Translations under genes and position numbers: made by a program
Shown here: positions 37,661 to 46,781 of the stretch, in pieces
Position numbering within the stretch: the first letter of the stretch is position 1
Layout of the letters: each line of letters begins with the position of its first letter
DNA from: Candida dubliniensis CD36
Taxonomy: Eukaryota > Ascomycota > Pichiomycetes > Serinales > Debaryomycetaceae
NCBI RefSeq assembly: GCF_000026945.1
Contig: NC_012867.1
Location: forward strand, 1,872,501 to 1,936,500
Direction: 5' to 3'
Length of the DNA stretch: 64,000 bases
Notes under the pieces: generated by a model
Seen by the model: only the letters and a program-made list of their open reading frames with translations
The model's database searches: none
What the model was told of the DNA's origin: nothing

Positions 37661-39112
37661 TCAATAGTTCTTATTGTTTTTACCTTCAATCTCTTTACAA
37701 TCGAGTGGTTTCTTGGAGCTCCAAATAAACCAAACCAACAAAACTTCAACTATTTGAAAACCCATAAGTTTCAAATTTTGTAATTCAATCAAGTTACCTA
37801 TCACACTCAACATTTCTCCAACATCAAATACACCTGTCAAGTTTAAATTACCATATAATCCAATAATGGTACTCTTTCCAAAAATTCGCCAGGAAATTAA
37901 ATGCAACAATATTGACTGCAATAATGGTCTGGCTAATCTTTTGTTGTCACTCTTCTTCAATTTCCAATAAAGTCTGAAGCCATATCCAGTACTAATCAAA
38001 TGCGCCAATACACTAGTAATTAATTGGGTAGATGTTGTCACCATGACGACAATTTTTTCCCAATCCAAGTGGAAGTTACTGATGGTTGATTTATACGCCT
38101 TATTGACTAAAATTGATTTATCAATGATTTGATAACTTTCCGAATTCACTGTAATGTCATTTACAGCTAACGTATTGGACAAGATCTGAAATGGAATAAA
38201 AGTGGCCAAAATATTTACTCCAATCAATAATTTCACCAAAAACTGTGGTGGATCCATTGGTAAATTCAGGTATGCTGATCCAAAATAGACTGACAATGTG
38301 ATGTAACCTAACCAATTATCCAAAAAAACTTGTTGTAAATGACTATAATAGTTGACAACGAAATTATACACCACATCTGTCGGAGATACAAAATAAATTG
38401 CCCATAGGATCAAGAATCCAATACGATACACGAGATTAACAAGTAAAAATTGGAATAATTGAGTTAAAACTGGTGATAATTTCGATCCATGCTTACCAGT
38501 GCGTAGACTAGGATATAAATAAATCAAAACAAGAATTACAGATCCAAACATAATGATTAAATTGACTTGGGTTGACAATTCAGTTAAAATATTTTCACTG
38601 ATCCCCTCATTTTCCACAGTGACAAAAGTATAATAGCTTGTGAAATGAGTCCGTTTATCGTCGAATGAATACATTGGAAGATAAATACAATAAACTCCTG
38701 GATTGGGGACATTATATTTAACCACTTGATCTTGTGTAATTGTTTTATTAAGAAAAGTTTCTGGGGTTTTAACTCTATTATTGACAAGTTTTAAATCAAA
38801 AGCGACCAGATTTGATTTCTGATTGGTTTTAATAAATTTTTTATTCTCCAAATAGATATAATTGACAAAATCATCGAAATTAGGAATGTTTTTAAACTTG
38901 AAAAAATCTAAATATTGGAAAACAACTAATGGAATTGTATCTTGACCAACATTATTGAAATCTAATGTCAATTGAGTTTCAGGAGTTGTATTGTTAATAG
39001 CCACACAAGCACCATTGGAATTGTAAGTTAACATAAAACGTCTGTTGGATGCTGCCAATACTAATGACAATTGCACAAATACCAAACTGATCAATGACAG
39101 TAAATATTTCAT
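37661..39112 (-). CDS. Seven-span membrane protein with signal peptide, paralogue 1
   Basis: 483 aa. A cleavable signal peptide (MKYLLSLISLVFVQLSLVLAAS) precedes a ~165-residue lumenal/extracellular domain with N-glycosylation sites (NNTT, NKT). Seven hydrophobic helices follow between about 185 and 470. The last ends LVWFIWSSKKP, followed by a short acidic/Asn tail. VYFGSAYLNLP in helix 3 and the terminal W-x-x-W/S-x-x-x-P motif recur in the next gene. The architecture is that of the GOST/lung-7TM (Ptm1-like) Golgi proteins, but I do not see enough specific motifs to assert membership. Confidence 0.75.
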   Translation of the reverse strand: MKYLLSLISLVFVQLSLVLAASNRRFMLTYNSNGACVAINNTTPETQLTLDFNNVGQDTIPLVVFQYLDFFKFKNIPNFDDFVNYIYLENKKFIKTNQKSNLVAFDLKLVNNRVKTPETFLNKTITQDQVVKYNVPNPGVYCIYLPMYSFDDKRTHFTSYYTFVTVENEGISENILTELSTQVNLIIMFGSVILVLIYLYPSLRTGKHGSKLSPVLTQLFQFLLVNLVYRIGFLILWAIYFVSPTDVVYNFVVNYYSHLQQVFLDNWLGYITLSVYFGSAYLNLPMDPPQFLVKLLIGVNILATFIPFQILSNTLAVNDITVNSESYQIIDKSILVNKAYKSTISNFHLDWEKIVVMVTTSTQLITSVLAHLISTGYGFRLYWKLKKSDNKRLARPLLQSILLHLISWRIFGKSTIIGLYGNLNLTGVFDVGEMLSVIGNLIELQNLKLMGFQIVEVLLVWFIWSSKKPLDCKEIEGKNNKNY

Positions 39113-39943
39113 CCTGCAATTGAAGAGTTAAGAGTTGATTGACCAAACAAAGAAAAATAGTATAACGATAGTGAACTTCTTTTTTTCAAAACCACTGGGT
39201 TGTAGGTGGGTGGGGGGAAGCGAACTTCGACAAGTTCATCATATTATAATGTGTTTAGTTTTGTGCCGAGAACTTCAATTTAGTAAACTAAAAACTAAAA
39301 TAATAACTCAACTTGGAAGTTAATAATAATAATTATTACAATCGCGTGTCCAATAATAATAAATCATGTAGCCGTATCATCATCATAAAGCATCAACATC
39401 ACCACCAAAGATCTGCAACCACCTAGGTATATGAAACTTCATTTACGGAAAAGGAATTCAACTCTGTGGTATTGCAAAAGATGTTTTTTCTCTTTTTTTG
39501 GAGCAGAAATATCACCAAAAACTACCTTGAATGTCGACCAAGAGTTTAATAATTTCTCGAATACCTAATAACCCCACCCACCCAACAAGATTGCCGGAAT
39601 AAATATTCAAGGATCACCATATGAAAACCACTATCAAGGATAAAGCTATCTGTGATATTTTATGTCAATTATTTCAACTTGTTTTTCCAAAATCGGATAA
39701 ATACGACATATTCACCAAAAAAAGTGACACAATTAGATCAAATATTAAAGTTGCTCCAATTGGTCGGTAGAACACTGGAAGAGTTATAAGAGATATCAAA
39801 AACTTATGTTCTTTTTAATTCTTTGCTAATGTAAAATAGAACGGCTTGTTTAAATTTCTCAATTGATATGGTCTAAACGTGATACTTGATCTTTATTTGC
39901 TTTACAAAAAAACACATACTATACACACACCTAAAACCTCCCA
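39113..39943. other. Promoter of seven-span paralogue 1
   Basis: No gene. ATCATCATC and ACATCACCACC stretches lie near 39380-39410. No defined regulatory site. Confidence 0.45.
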
Positions 39944-41227
39944 CTACAAATAGAACTCCTTTATACCTTTCAAGTGCCCCAAATCATCTTCAAGACCTTT
40001 TAATGCAACGTATGGTCTCTCAGAGTACCAGATCAACCATAAAATAACTAAAGGAACATAATCCTCAATCAATTTCATTACATCAAAATAATAGTACAAG
40101 GCCGACCCAATAACCCATGCATATATCCCATGGTATAACAATGTGTTTTTCATTAATTGCTGATTCACATATTCCCCAGTTCTAGTGAATCTATTATAGA
40201 TGACGTATCCATAAACAAATGGAAGAACTGTCACGCACACCAAAAGACCGCCTCCTAAAATCGCCGTAATCCACTTGAAAATAGTGGAGATAAAGCTATT
40301 TCTCAAAAAAGAGTCCTTTGGATCAAAATAAATAAACACATCTTGAAGCTTATTATCAAGAACAATTGATCTCTTCAAAACTGTTTTTGTGATTTTCGAA
40401 GACGAGGCAATAGAAACAAATAAAAGTGATCCCAAGATTATTCTTTTCACCCAAGAAGTATTAGATGGAGCCTTATACCCAAGGTTTTTGAATCCACTTC
40501 CAAAATAAATCATAATGGTGACATAAGTATCCCAACAAGTTATAATACTACCCACAATGTTTTTGAAATAATTTTCAACAAACAAATAACTAAACGACGA
40601 AGGACTATAATAACAGTACCATTCCAAAATCATCATTGCAGAATTAAACACAAAATACACCACCAAAAGTGAAAAGATTCTAGCAGAAATAGGAGAAATA
40701 TTGGATAATCCAGTAATTTGATACTTGGCAACAATTCCAGCAATAATCAATCCTCCAATAATAGCAGAAATGGCATGCTTATAAGCTTCACTTGAAATAT
40801 CAATTGTATCAAAGTTTTCAACCAACGTGGCTTTGGAATTAAATGTTGCAGTATATTCTTTGTTTTCATTAAACAGAACACAATATTGTCCCGGTTCATA
40901 AAGGTTAAGCTCTTGCGTTTCATATCCATCAACCAAAGTTTCATAAATGTTGAAAGATTGCAGTTCAGCTCGGAAATCTTTATCACCTTTATCTTTATCC
41001 ATACGCAAAAGTTTTGTATTTCGGTGGACATTCAACGGCAATTGTTGGTGTGGTACTCCATTTGCTTCAAGTTTCAAATGAGTTTTCCCATGAATTAACT
41101 CAAGGTTGAAGCATTTTATTGGCGAGTTTTCATTGAGTTCAAATGTTTCAATGTTCTGAATCAATTTGGATAAGACTAATGGGATTTGAACACCAGCTAA
41201 AAGTATGATTGAATTGAATAGTTTCAT
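39944..41227 (-). CDS. Seven-span membrane protein with signal peptide, paralogue 2
   Basis: 427 aa from the ATG at 41227, chosen because it opens a typical signal peptide (MKLFNSIILLAGVQIPLVLS). An ATG 21 codons upstream would bury it behind a Lys-rich leader. A lumenal domain (about 20-155) is followed by seven hydrophobic helices (about 160-400), with IYFGSGFKNLGYKAP in helix 3 and LWLIWYSERPYVAL after helix 7, aligned with VYFGSAYLNLP and VWFIWSSKKP of the neighbour. The two are tandem diverged paralogues on the same strand. Likely secretory-pathway membrane proteins; GOST-like by layout only. Confidence 0.75.
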   Translation of the reverse strand: MKLFNSIILLAGVQIPLVLSKLIQNIETFELNENSPIKCFNLELIHGKTHLKLEANGVPHQQLPLNVHRNTKLLRMDKDKGDKDFRAELQSFNIYETLVDGYETQELNLYEPGQYCVLFNENKEYTATFNSKATLVENFDTIDISSEAYKHAISAIIGGLIIAGIVAKYQITGLSNISPISARIFSLLVVYFVFNSAMMILEWYCYYSPSSFSYLFVENYFKNIVGSIITCWDTYVTIMIYFGSGFKNLGYKAPSNTSWVKRIILGSLLFVSIASSSKITKTVLKRSIVLDNKLQDVFIYFDPKDSFLRNSFISTIFKWITAILGGGLLVCVTVLPFVYGYVIYNRFTRTGEYVNQQLMKNTLLYHGIYAWVIGSALYYYFDVMKLIEDYVPLVILWLIWYSERPYVALKGLEDDLGHLKGIKEFYL

Positions 41228-41763
41228 TGATATGGAGGTAGTTATTTGGATTTTGAAAGTTGCAACACAACCCTCTTTTTTTTTTTTCAATCCATTATCA
41301 CATCGATAAGGTTGGCTTTATAAATGATAACAAAAAACTAATAGCAATATTTATGATTGACGTGTACATCTAACTGTGAAACTTGACAGCGTATCTTCTT
41401 ACTGCCAAAAATGCAGGTGTAGATGTGTTTGAGAAGAGAATGTCCGATAACATTTTCATTCCAAAAAATAAAATGAAACAAAGAAAAAAAAAACACCACT
41501 ACTCAACATTCTCACTCACCTAATTAAAAGAGTACCTCACAATTGCTGGTATACACCCTACACCTATTACTTATGCTTCAAATCGTTTCACTTTGGTCCA
41601 TAACGTCCCTAGTTTGAAAACACAAACACACAAAAAAAATCGCATTCAAAAGTAATATATAAAGTAAAATCTATATGAATTCGGAATGCTTTGAAACTTA
41701 TACATTGCAACCGTTAACCACAATTCCATCGAATTTAAAATACCAACCAACTGTCAGACCATT
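41228..41763. other. Intergenic region, nothing recognised
   Basis: Promoter of paralogue 2 and 3' flank of the reductase gene. The first 60 bases continue the same open frame but are judged leader. No gene. Confidence 0.45.
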
Positions 41764-42807
41764 TTATTGGAAAAGAGTTCCTTCAAGATATTGATTGTAT
41801 CTCAACCCACTAATTGGATGCTTTGCAAAAATCTCATCAATCGATTGTAAATCATTATCAGTTAACTCTATCAAGCTCCCAAAATTAGACTCAACTCTTT
41901 TCTTTGTTGATCCAGATGGAATTGGTAAAATTCTAGTGACTTTTTCAATACCTCGAAAGTTTCTTGCTTCGGAAACTTTAACAATCCATGACAATGCCAA
42001 AGACTCTAAGGTTGTATTTTTAACTTCATGAGCAAATTTGTACAATTCTTTTAAAACTGGTAAGTTTTTGTTAAAGATTTCCGGTTGAAATTTGTCCAAA
42101 TGATGTCTAATGTCACCTTCCGGGATTGATGCCAAAAAAGTATCGGAATTCTCAACTGCATAATCAGTCAAAAGACCACGACACAATGGTGAATATGCAA
42201 TAAGTGGCAAGTTGTGCTTCGATAATTCCTCCAATATACCCGTGGTAATGACTTCTTGTGAAAACAATGACAATTCCAATTCAACACATGATATTGGAAA
42301 CACTTTCAAAGCCGCCTGAATGGATTCTTTACCAACCTCAGATAAGGAAATACCATCAATAATACCCAGTTTCACGTACTCACTGATGTAACCAATAGTT
42401 TCTGCGTATGGAACAGAAGGGTCAACTCTGGCCATTTCGAATAATAATTTAGGTCTATTTTGTTTTGGGAAAAATGACACAATATTTTCAATTGATTTTG
42501 AAACAAATTCTTTACTACCATCTGGCTTCAAAGTTTGATTATCAGCCCCTCCTTTGATGGAAATAATCAATTGTTTATTTTCTTCAGGATCATTTTCTTC
42601 TAAAAATTGCTTTAATAATTTCAAATTTGCAAAATCTGGACCATAAAACTCACCACCATTGATCAATTTGGTTCCAAATTTTGGATGTGATGTCACAAAT
42701 TTCAATGTATCAATGGATTGTTGTGTTGGTGGTGGTGTTGGTGTCCAAGTCATAGACATTGTACCAAAGCCGAACTTTCCAGAAATCTCAACAGGTTTAT
42801 ACGACAT
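41764..42807 (-). CDS. Aldo-keto reductase, pyridoxal-reductase-like (YPR127W type)
   Basis: 347 aa from the ATG at 42807, where homology begins (MSYKPVEISGKFGFGTMSMTW). The ATG 12 codons upstream gives a Ser/Thr leader unlike the family. It is a (beta/alpha)8 AKR with FYG in LINGGEFYGPDF, SIKGG at the lysine strand, DGISLSEVGKESI, and LPLIAYSPLCRGLLT. The residue before the FYG helix is Gly rather than the canonical Asp, which I think is normal for the Plr1/YPR127W branch. That branch reduces pyridoxal with NADPH. The C. albicans orthologue rises with MDR1 overexpression and benomyl (recalled). Confidence 0.85.
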   Translation of the reverse strand: MSYKPVEISGKFGFGTMSMTWTPTPPPTQQSIDTLKFVTSHPKFGTKLINGGEFYGPDFANLKLLKQFLEENDPEENKQLIISIKGGADNQTLKPDGSKEFVSKSIENIVSFFPKQNRPKLLFEMARVDPSVPYAETIGYISEYVKLGIIDGISLSEVGKESIQAALKVFPISCVELELSLFSQEVITTGILEELSKHNLPLIAYSPLCRGLLTDYAVENSDTFLASIPEGDIRHHLDKFQPEIFNKNLPVLKELYKFAHEVKNTTLESLALSWIVKVSEARNFRGIEKVTRILPIPSGSTKKRVESNFGSLIELTDNDLQSIDEIFAKHPISGLRYNQYLEGTLFQ

Positions 42808-43408
42808 TGTAATGGTTAGTTTGTTTGAAAAAAAGGTTGACACACTTTTGAAATTGATTAGGAAAACTTGAGAATAATACCAGGTTTATATACTTGCTTA
42901 TTTCATTCAGTTTAAAAGTCAGGAATCCTTTCTTATATGAACAGATTCATTATCAGTCATCTGAAAAAAAAAAAAAGATTCCCAAATAGGGGATTGTCGG
43001 GGAATCTTGCTTTGTTCAACGCCATACTTTTTTTTCCATATATTTCCGGTTCGGATATTCACCAGATCTGTCCTTATATCCGTACAACATATACATACAT
43101 GAGAGATTTTGAACTGCTTATATCTCCACACTTATCTGACTGTTATTGAAGAGAATAGAAGCATAGATCCAGATAATTTGAGAGTCAAGTCTCTTCATAA
43201 AATTTTATCCAATACTCTGCCCAAGGTATTTCTTCTTGTATCTCGTGCATGACAGTTTCAAAAATTCACTTCTGTATTCCATGGTAAACTCTTGCAAGCT
43301 TTTAAAGAATCTAAAACTGAAGAAATTCACCATTCTTTTATTATTCTTTTTCTTTGGGTTATATAAAATAAAAAAATCTATATACAATTAAAAAACAATG
43401 GGTTTCAA
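42808..43408. other. Promoter of the aldo-keto reductase, nothing specific seen
   Basis: No gene. AGGTTTATATACTTG at about 42882-42896 gives a TATA (TTTATATA). No specific drug- or stress-response motif recognised. Confidence 0.45.
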
Positions 43409-44266
43409 TTAAAAGCAGAACACTTGATCTTTTTCAAATCCAGCATCTTTAGTCATTTCATTGATATATTCAACAAATGCTGGGGGACCACAAATAAATA
43501 CTTTTGCATCAGAACTTGGTGAAGGCAAAAATTCAAACAGTTCTTTATCGACAAATTTTCCCGTGACATATTTAATTTCCAAACCTGGATACTTTTGTGC
43601 CATACTATCCAATTCATCTTTTAATAATATATCTTTTTCGGTGTTATTGGCAAATAACAATTTAATCTTGGTATTATCTTCAAGATTAGTGATGATGGCA
43701 GTAATCACTTGTAACATTGGGGTAATACCAGTGCCTCCTGCAACTAAAGCCAACTCTTTAGCCAGATTTGGCACATACTGCAATTTCCCAAATGGTCCCC
43801 TGAACTGAGCTGTCTGTCCAACTTGAAGATTAGCCAATTTTCTCGTGACAACACCGTGTTCATAATGTTTAACCAAAATATCGAAAAACCCTTTATCAAA
43901 TTGATTAGAAATCGGAGTATAATATCTAACCTCATCTTTCCCATCAATATTAAAACAGCAAGCTAAAGAATGTCCAGTAGGAATGTATAACACTTCATCT
44001 TCTCTTCTTAATTTGAAACGATAAATCGATGTCATGGGAGCAATTAATGTCTTATCCAACAATTCAAACTCTTGCCATTTAATATGATGCATGGATGAAG
44101 CACGTCTCAAGGCAGCATAATATTGTATAGACACTATAACAACAATAAATCCTATTGAATACGGCATATACTCCCAACCAAAGATCCATGTACCAAACAA
44201 GATTAACCCTATAGGAATATATATACCATGAATTGGTTGTTTAAGTAATTCTCTTTTATCCTCCAT
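43409..44266 (-). CDS. CBR1: NADH-cytochrome b5 reductase
   Basis: 285 aa. An N-terminal membrane anchor (about 14-50, GLILFGTWIFGWEYMPYSIGF...) is followed by an FAD-binding barrel with RYYTPIS (RxYTxx flavin motif) and an NAD domain with GGTGITPML (about 177-185) and ICGPPAFV. It ends QVFCF, the family's terminal Phe. Cbr1 passes electrons from NADH to cytochrome b5 for sterol and fatty-acid desaturation, and sits at the ER and outer mitochondrial membrane. Length matches yeast Cbr1 (284 aa). Confidence 0.95.
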   Translation of the reverse strand: MEDKRELLKQPIHGIYIPIGLILFGTWIFGWEYMPYSIGFIVVIVSIQYYAALRRASSMHHIKWQEFELLDKTLIAPMTSIYRFKLRREDEVLYIPTGHSLACCFNIDGKDEVRYYTPISNQFDKGFFDILVKHYEHGVVTRKLANLQVGQTAQFRGPFGKLQYVPNLAKELALVAGGTGITPMLQVITAIITNLEDNTKIKLLFANNTEKDILLKDELDSMAQKYPGLEIKYVTGKFVDKELFEFLPSPSSDAKVFICGPPAFVEYINEMTKDAGFEKDQVFCF

Positions 44267-44839
44267 TTTCTATTAAATACAAAAAAAAAAAAACGTAAAC
44301 TGATAAATTAAGATGAAACGATTGACAGTAAGGAATTCAACTGATGAAAGTTTGACACGAAGCAAATTGAAAACAAAAAAAAAAAAAATTAGGAAGGGAA
44401 GAAGAAAAAAAGAATTGAAAATGAAACAGTGAAAAAAAAAAATAAATGAATTAATAAATAAATCGCTCGGTCGCCCGCTCGGCGAAGAAATCCATGTCCG
44501 CAACAAGCGATTTTGCATCATGTTTTGCATTTACTTCCGAAAACAATAACGATACGAAACTTCGATAAGTATGTATAAATTAAAAATATATTTGATTCTT
44601 TTCAACTTCTAGACACACCAAGAGAGTTAATTTAAAAAATTAAAATCAGGCTTGGGAGTTCGGGTATATATAATATATATATGTAAGAATTAGAGAACAG
44701 GTATAGTAAATAATAATGATTATTAGAAAAAAAAAAAAAAAAGAATAGAAATAAGAAAATTATAATGAAAAACCCAGACCTTTGTAATAAAAAACTTTAA
44801 ACATTAGCAACAAAGTAAGAACACGCCCAACCATACTAC
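44267..44839. other. CBR1 promoter and TUB1 3' flank
   Basis: AT-rich with several A tracts (44281-44292, 44376-44388, 44730-44743) and a short TATATAATATATATAT near 44666. No gene. Confidence 0.45.
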
Positions 44840-46392
44840 CTAATATTCTTCTTCTTCTTCAGGGAAAGAATCAGTACCAACTTCAATATAATCTCTCTCT
44901 AAAGCAGCCAAGTCTTCTCTAGCCTCAGTGAATTCACCTTCTTCCATACCTTCACCAACATACCAGTGAACAAAAGCTCTCTTGGAATACATCAAGTCAA
45001 ATTTTCTGTCAATTCTTCTCCAAGCTTCAGCAATGGCAGTAGTGTTAGACAACATACAAACAGCTCTAGAAGCACTGGCCAATTCAGATCCTTTAATAGC
45101 AGTTGGTGGTTGGTAACAGATACCAATCTTGAAACCAGTTGGACACCAGTCGACTAATTGAACAGTCTTTTTAGATTTGACTTGGGCAACAGCATTTTGA
45201 ACATCTCTAGTAACAACATCACCACGGTACAACAAACAAGTGGCCATATATTTACCAGTTCTTGGGTCACATTTGACCATTTGGTTACCTGGTTCAAAAC
45301 AAGATTGAGTGATTTCGGAAACAGAGTTGGCTTCGTGGGTAGCTCTACTCTTGGAGAAAACTGGAGCATAACTGACCAATGGGAAATGGATTCTTGGATA
45401 TGGAACCAAGTTAGTTTGGAATTCATTCAAATCAACATTCAAGGAACCGTCAAATCTCAAAGAAGCAGTAACCGATGACACAACTTGGGCAATCAAGTTG
45501 TTCAATGAGCTAAAGTTTGGTCTGGCGATATCCAAGTTTCTTCTACACATATCGTAGATGGCTTCATTATCAACCATAAAGGTACAATCTGCGTGTTCCA
45601 AAGTGGTGTGGGTAGTCAAAACAGTATTATATGGTTCAACAACTGAAGTGGACACTTGTGGAGCTGGATAAACAGCAAATTCCAATTTAGATTTTTTACC
45701 GTAATCCAAGGATAATTGTTCCAATAACAAAGAACCCAAACCGGAACCAGTACCACCACCCAAAGAGTGAGTGAAAAGGAAACCTTGCAAGCCGTCACAT
45801 TGATCACTCATTCTTCTGACTCTATCTAAAATGTCGTCTAAAATTTCTCTTCCAACAGTGTAGTGACCTCTAGCATAGTTATTGGCGGCATCTTCTTTAC
45901 CGGCAATCAATTGTTCAGGATGGAACAAATCTTTGTATACACCAGTACGAACTTCATCAATGACGTTTGGCTCTAAATCAACATATAAGGCACGAGGAAC
46001 GTATTTCCCAGAACCAGTTTCACTGAAAAAAGTAGAAAAACCTTCTTCTCCCCCCTTTGGTCTGTCTAAACCTTCCTGTAAATACCCATCTGGTCTGATA
46101 CCGTGTTCTTGTGAATACAATTCCCAACAGGCGTTACCAATTTGACACCCGGCTTGACCAACTATACAAAGGCGTTAGTATAAACAATATTTTTTGATTG
46201 ATTCAATTAAAAATCGACGCGTTTAAGATGTATTGCTGTTGTTGCTGACTAATAAGCTTGGATCAAGCTTGAAATCAAGACAACCAAAACTGGATCTAGT
46301 GTTTGCGATCCATTCCCCTTAAAAAAACTGATGGCGATTATGAAACAGTGAATGATCAAAGACATACCATTAATACTGATGACTTCTCTCAT
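44840..46392 (-). CDS. TUB1: Alpha-tubulin (one intron)
   Basis: Exon 1 is 46392-46368 (ATGAGAGAAGTCATCAGTAT then TAATG, 25 nt). The intron is 46367-46162 (206 nt, GTATGT donor, TACTAAC at 46180-46174, TATAG acceptor). Exon 2 is 46161-44840. The product is 448 aa starting [24 protein letters not shown] tubulin GTP signature, the alpha-type insert and a C-terminal acidic tail ending EEEEEY confirm alpha-tubulin. It pairs with beta-tubulin in microtubules. A start at the internal Met-Tyr-Ser-Gln would remove the conserved first strand. Confidence 0.97.
46162..46367 (-). other. TUB1 intron
   Basis: 206 nt with canonical GTATGT, TACTAAC and TAG. It interrupts codon 9 (G|TT, Val). It contains an ACGCGT at 46217-46222, which matches the MCB cell-cycle element. 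Confidence 0.95.
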
Positions 46393-46781
46393 TTTTGAAT
46401 TATATAATTATCGATGAAAATATGTATAGTTGTTTCTTGAAAAAAAAAAAGGGTAGAAGAAAGAAAGAAAGAAAGGAAAAAAAAAAAAAAAAGAAAACTA
46501 ATTACTAACGAAAGTGTTTTGAAAAAGAACAGAAAATTTTAGTATAGACGGGCGTGTCTGAGAAAATTGATTTGTTTACATTTTGAGATTTAGACGCTCA
46601 TTCTCAATTCTCAAATTTTTATATTTTCTTCTCAAAGGTCGTGTAATCACAAACATTGTTTTTTTTTTTTTTTTTTTTTTTTTCCCTTAACAATCACTCA
46701 ATTCGTATAAAACATAAATAGTAGCTAAATAAATCTAGACTTCCTAATACAGAAACAAGTAATTGTAAATACAATCATACA
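46393..46781. other. TUB1 promoter
   Basis: Holds a GAAA-repeat purine tract (46457-46495) and a T25 homopolymer (46659-46683). No gene. Confidence 0.5.
46659..46683. repeat. 25-base poly-T homopolymer
   Basis: T25 between TUB1 and the Msc1-like gene, 270-290 bp upstream of the TUB1 ATG. Confidence 0.85.

Noticed and set aside
41228..41290. Extension of seven-span paralogue 2
   Set aside because: It would place a Lys-rich leader before a clear signal peptide.
42808..42843. 12-codon extension of the aldo-keto reductase
   Set aside because: Ser/Thr-rich and unlike the family, whose homology begins at the next Met.
46118..46120. Internal Met as TUB1 start
   Set aside because: It would delete [19 protein letters not shown], conserved in all alpha-tubulins; the intron explains the missing N-terminus.
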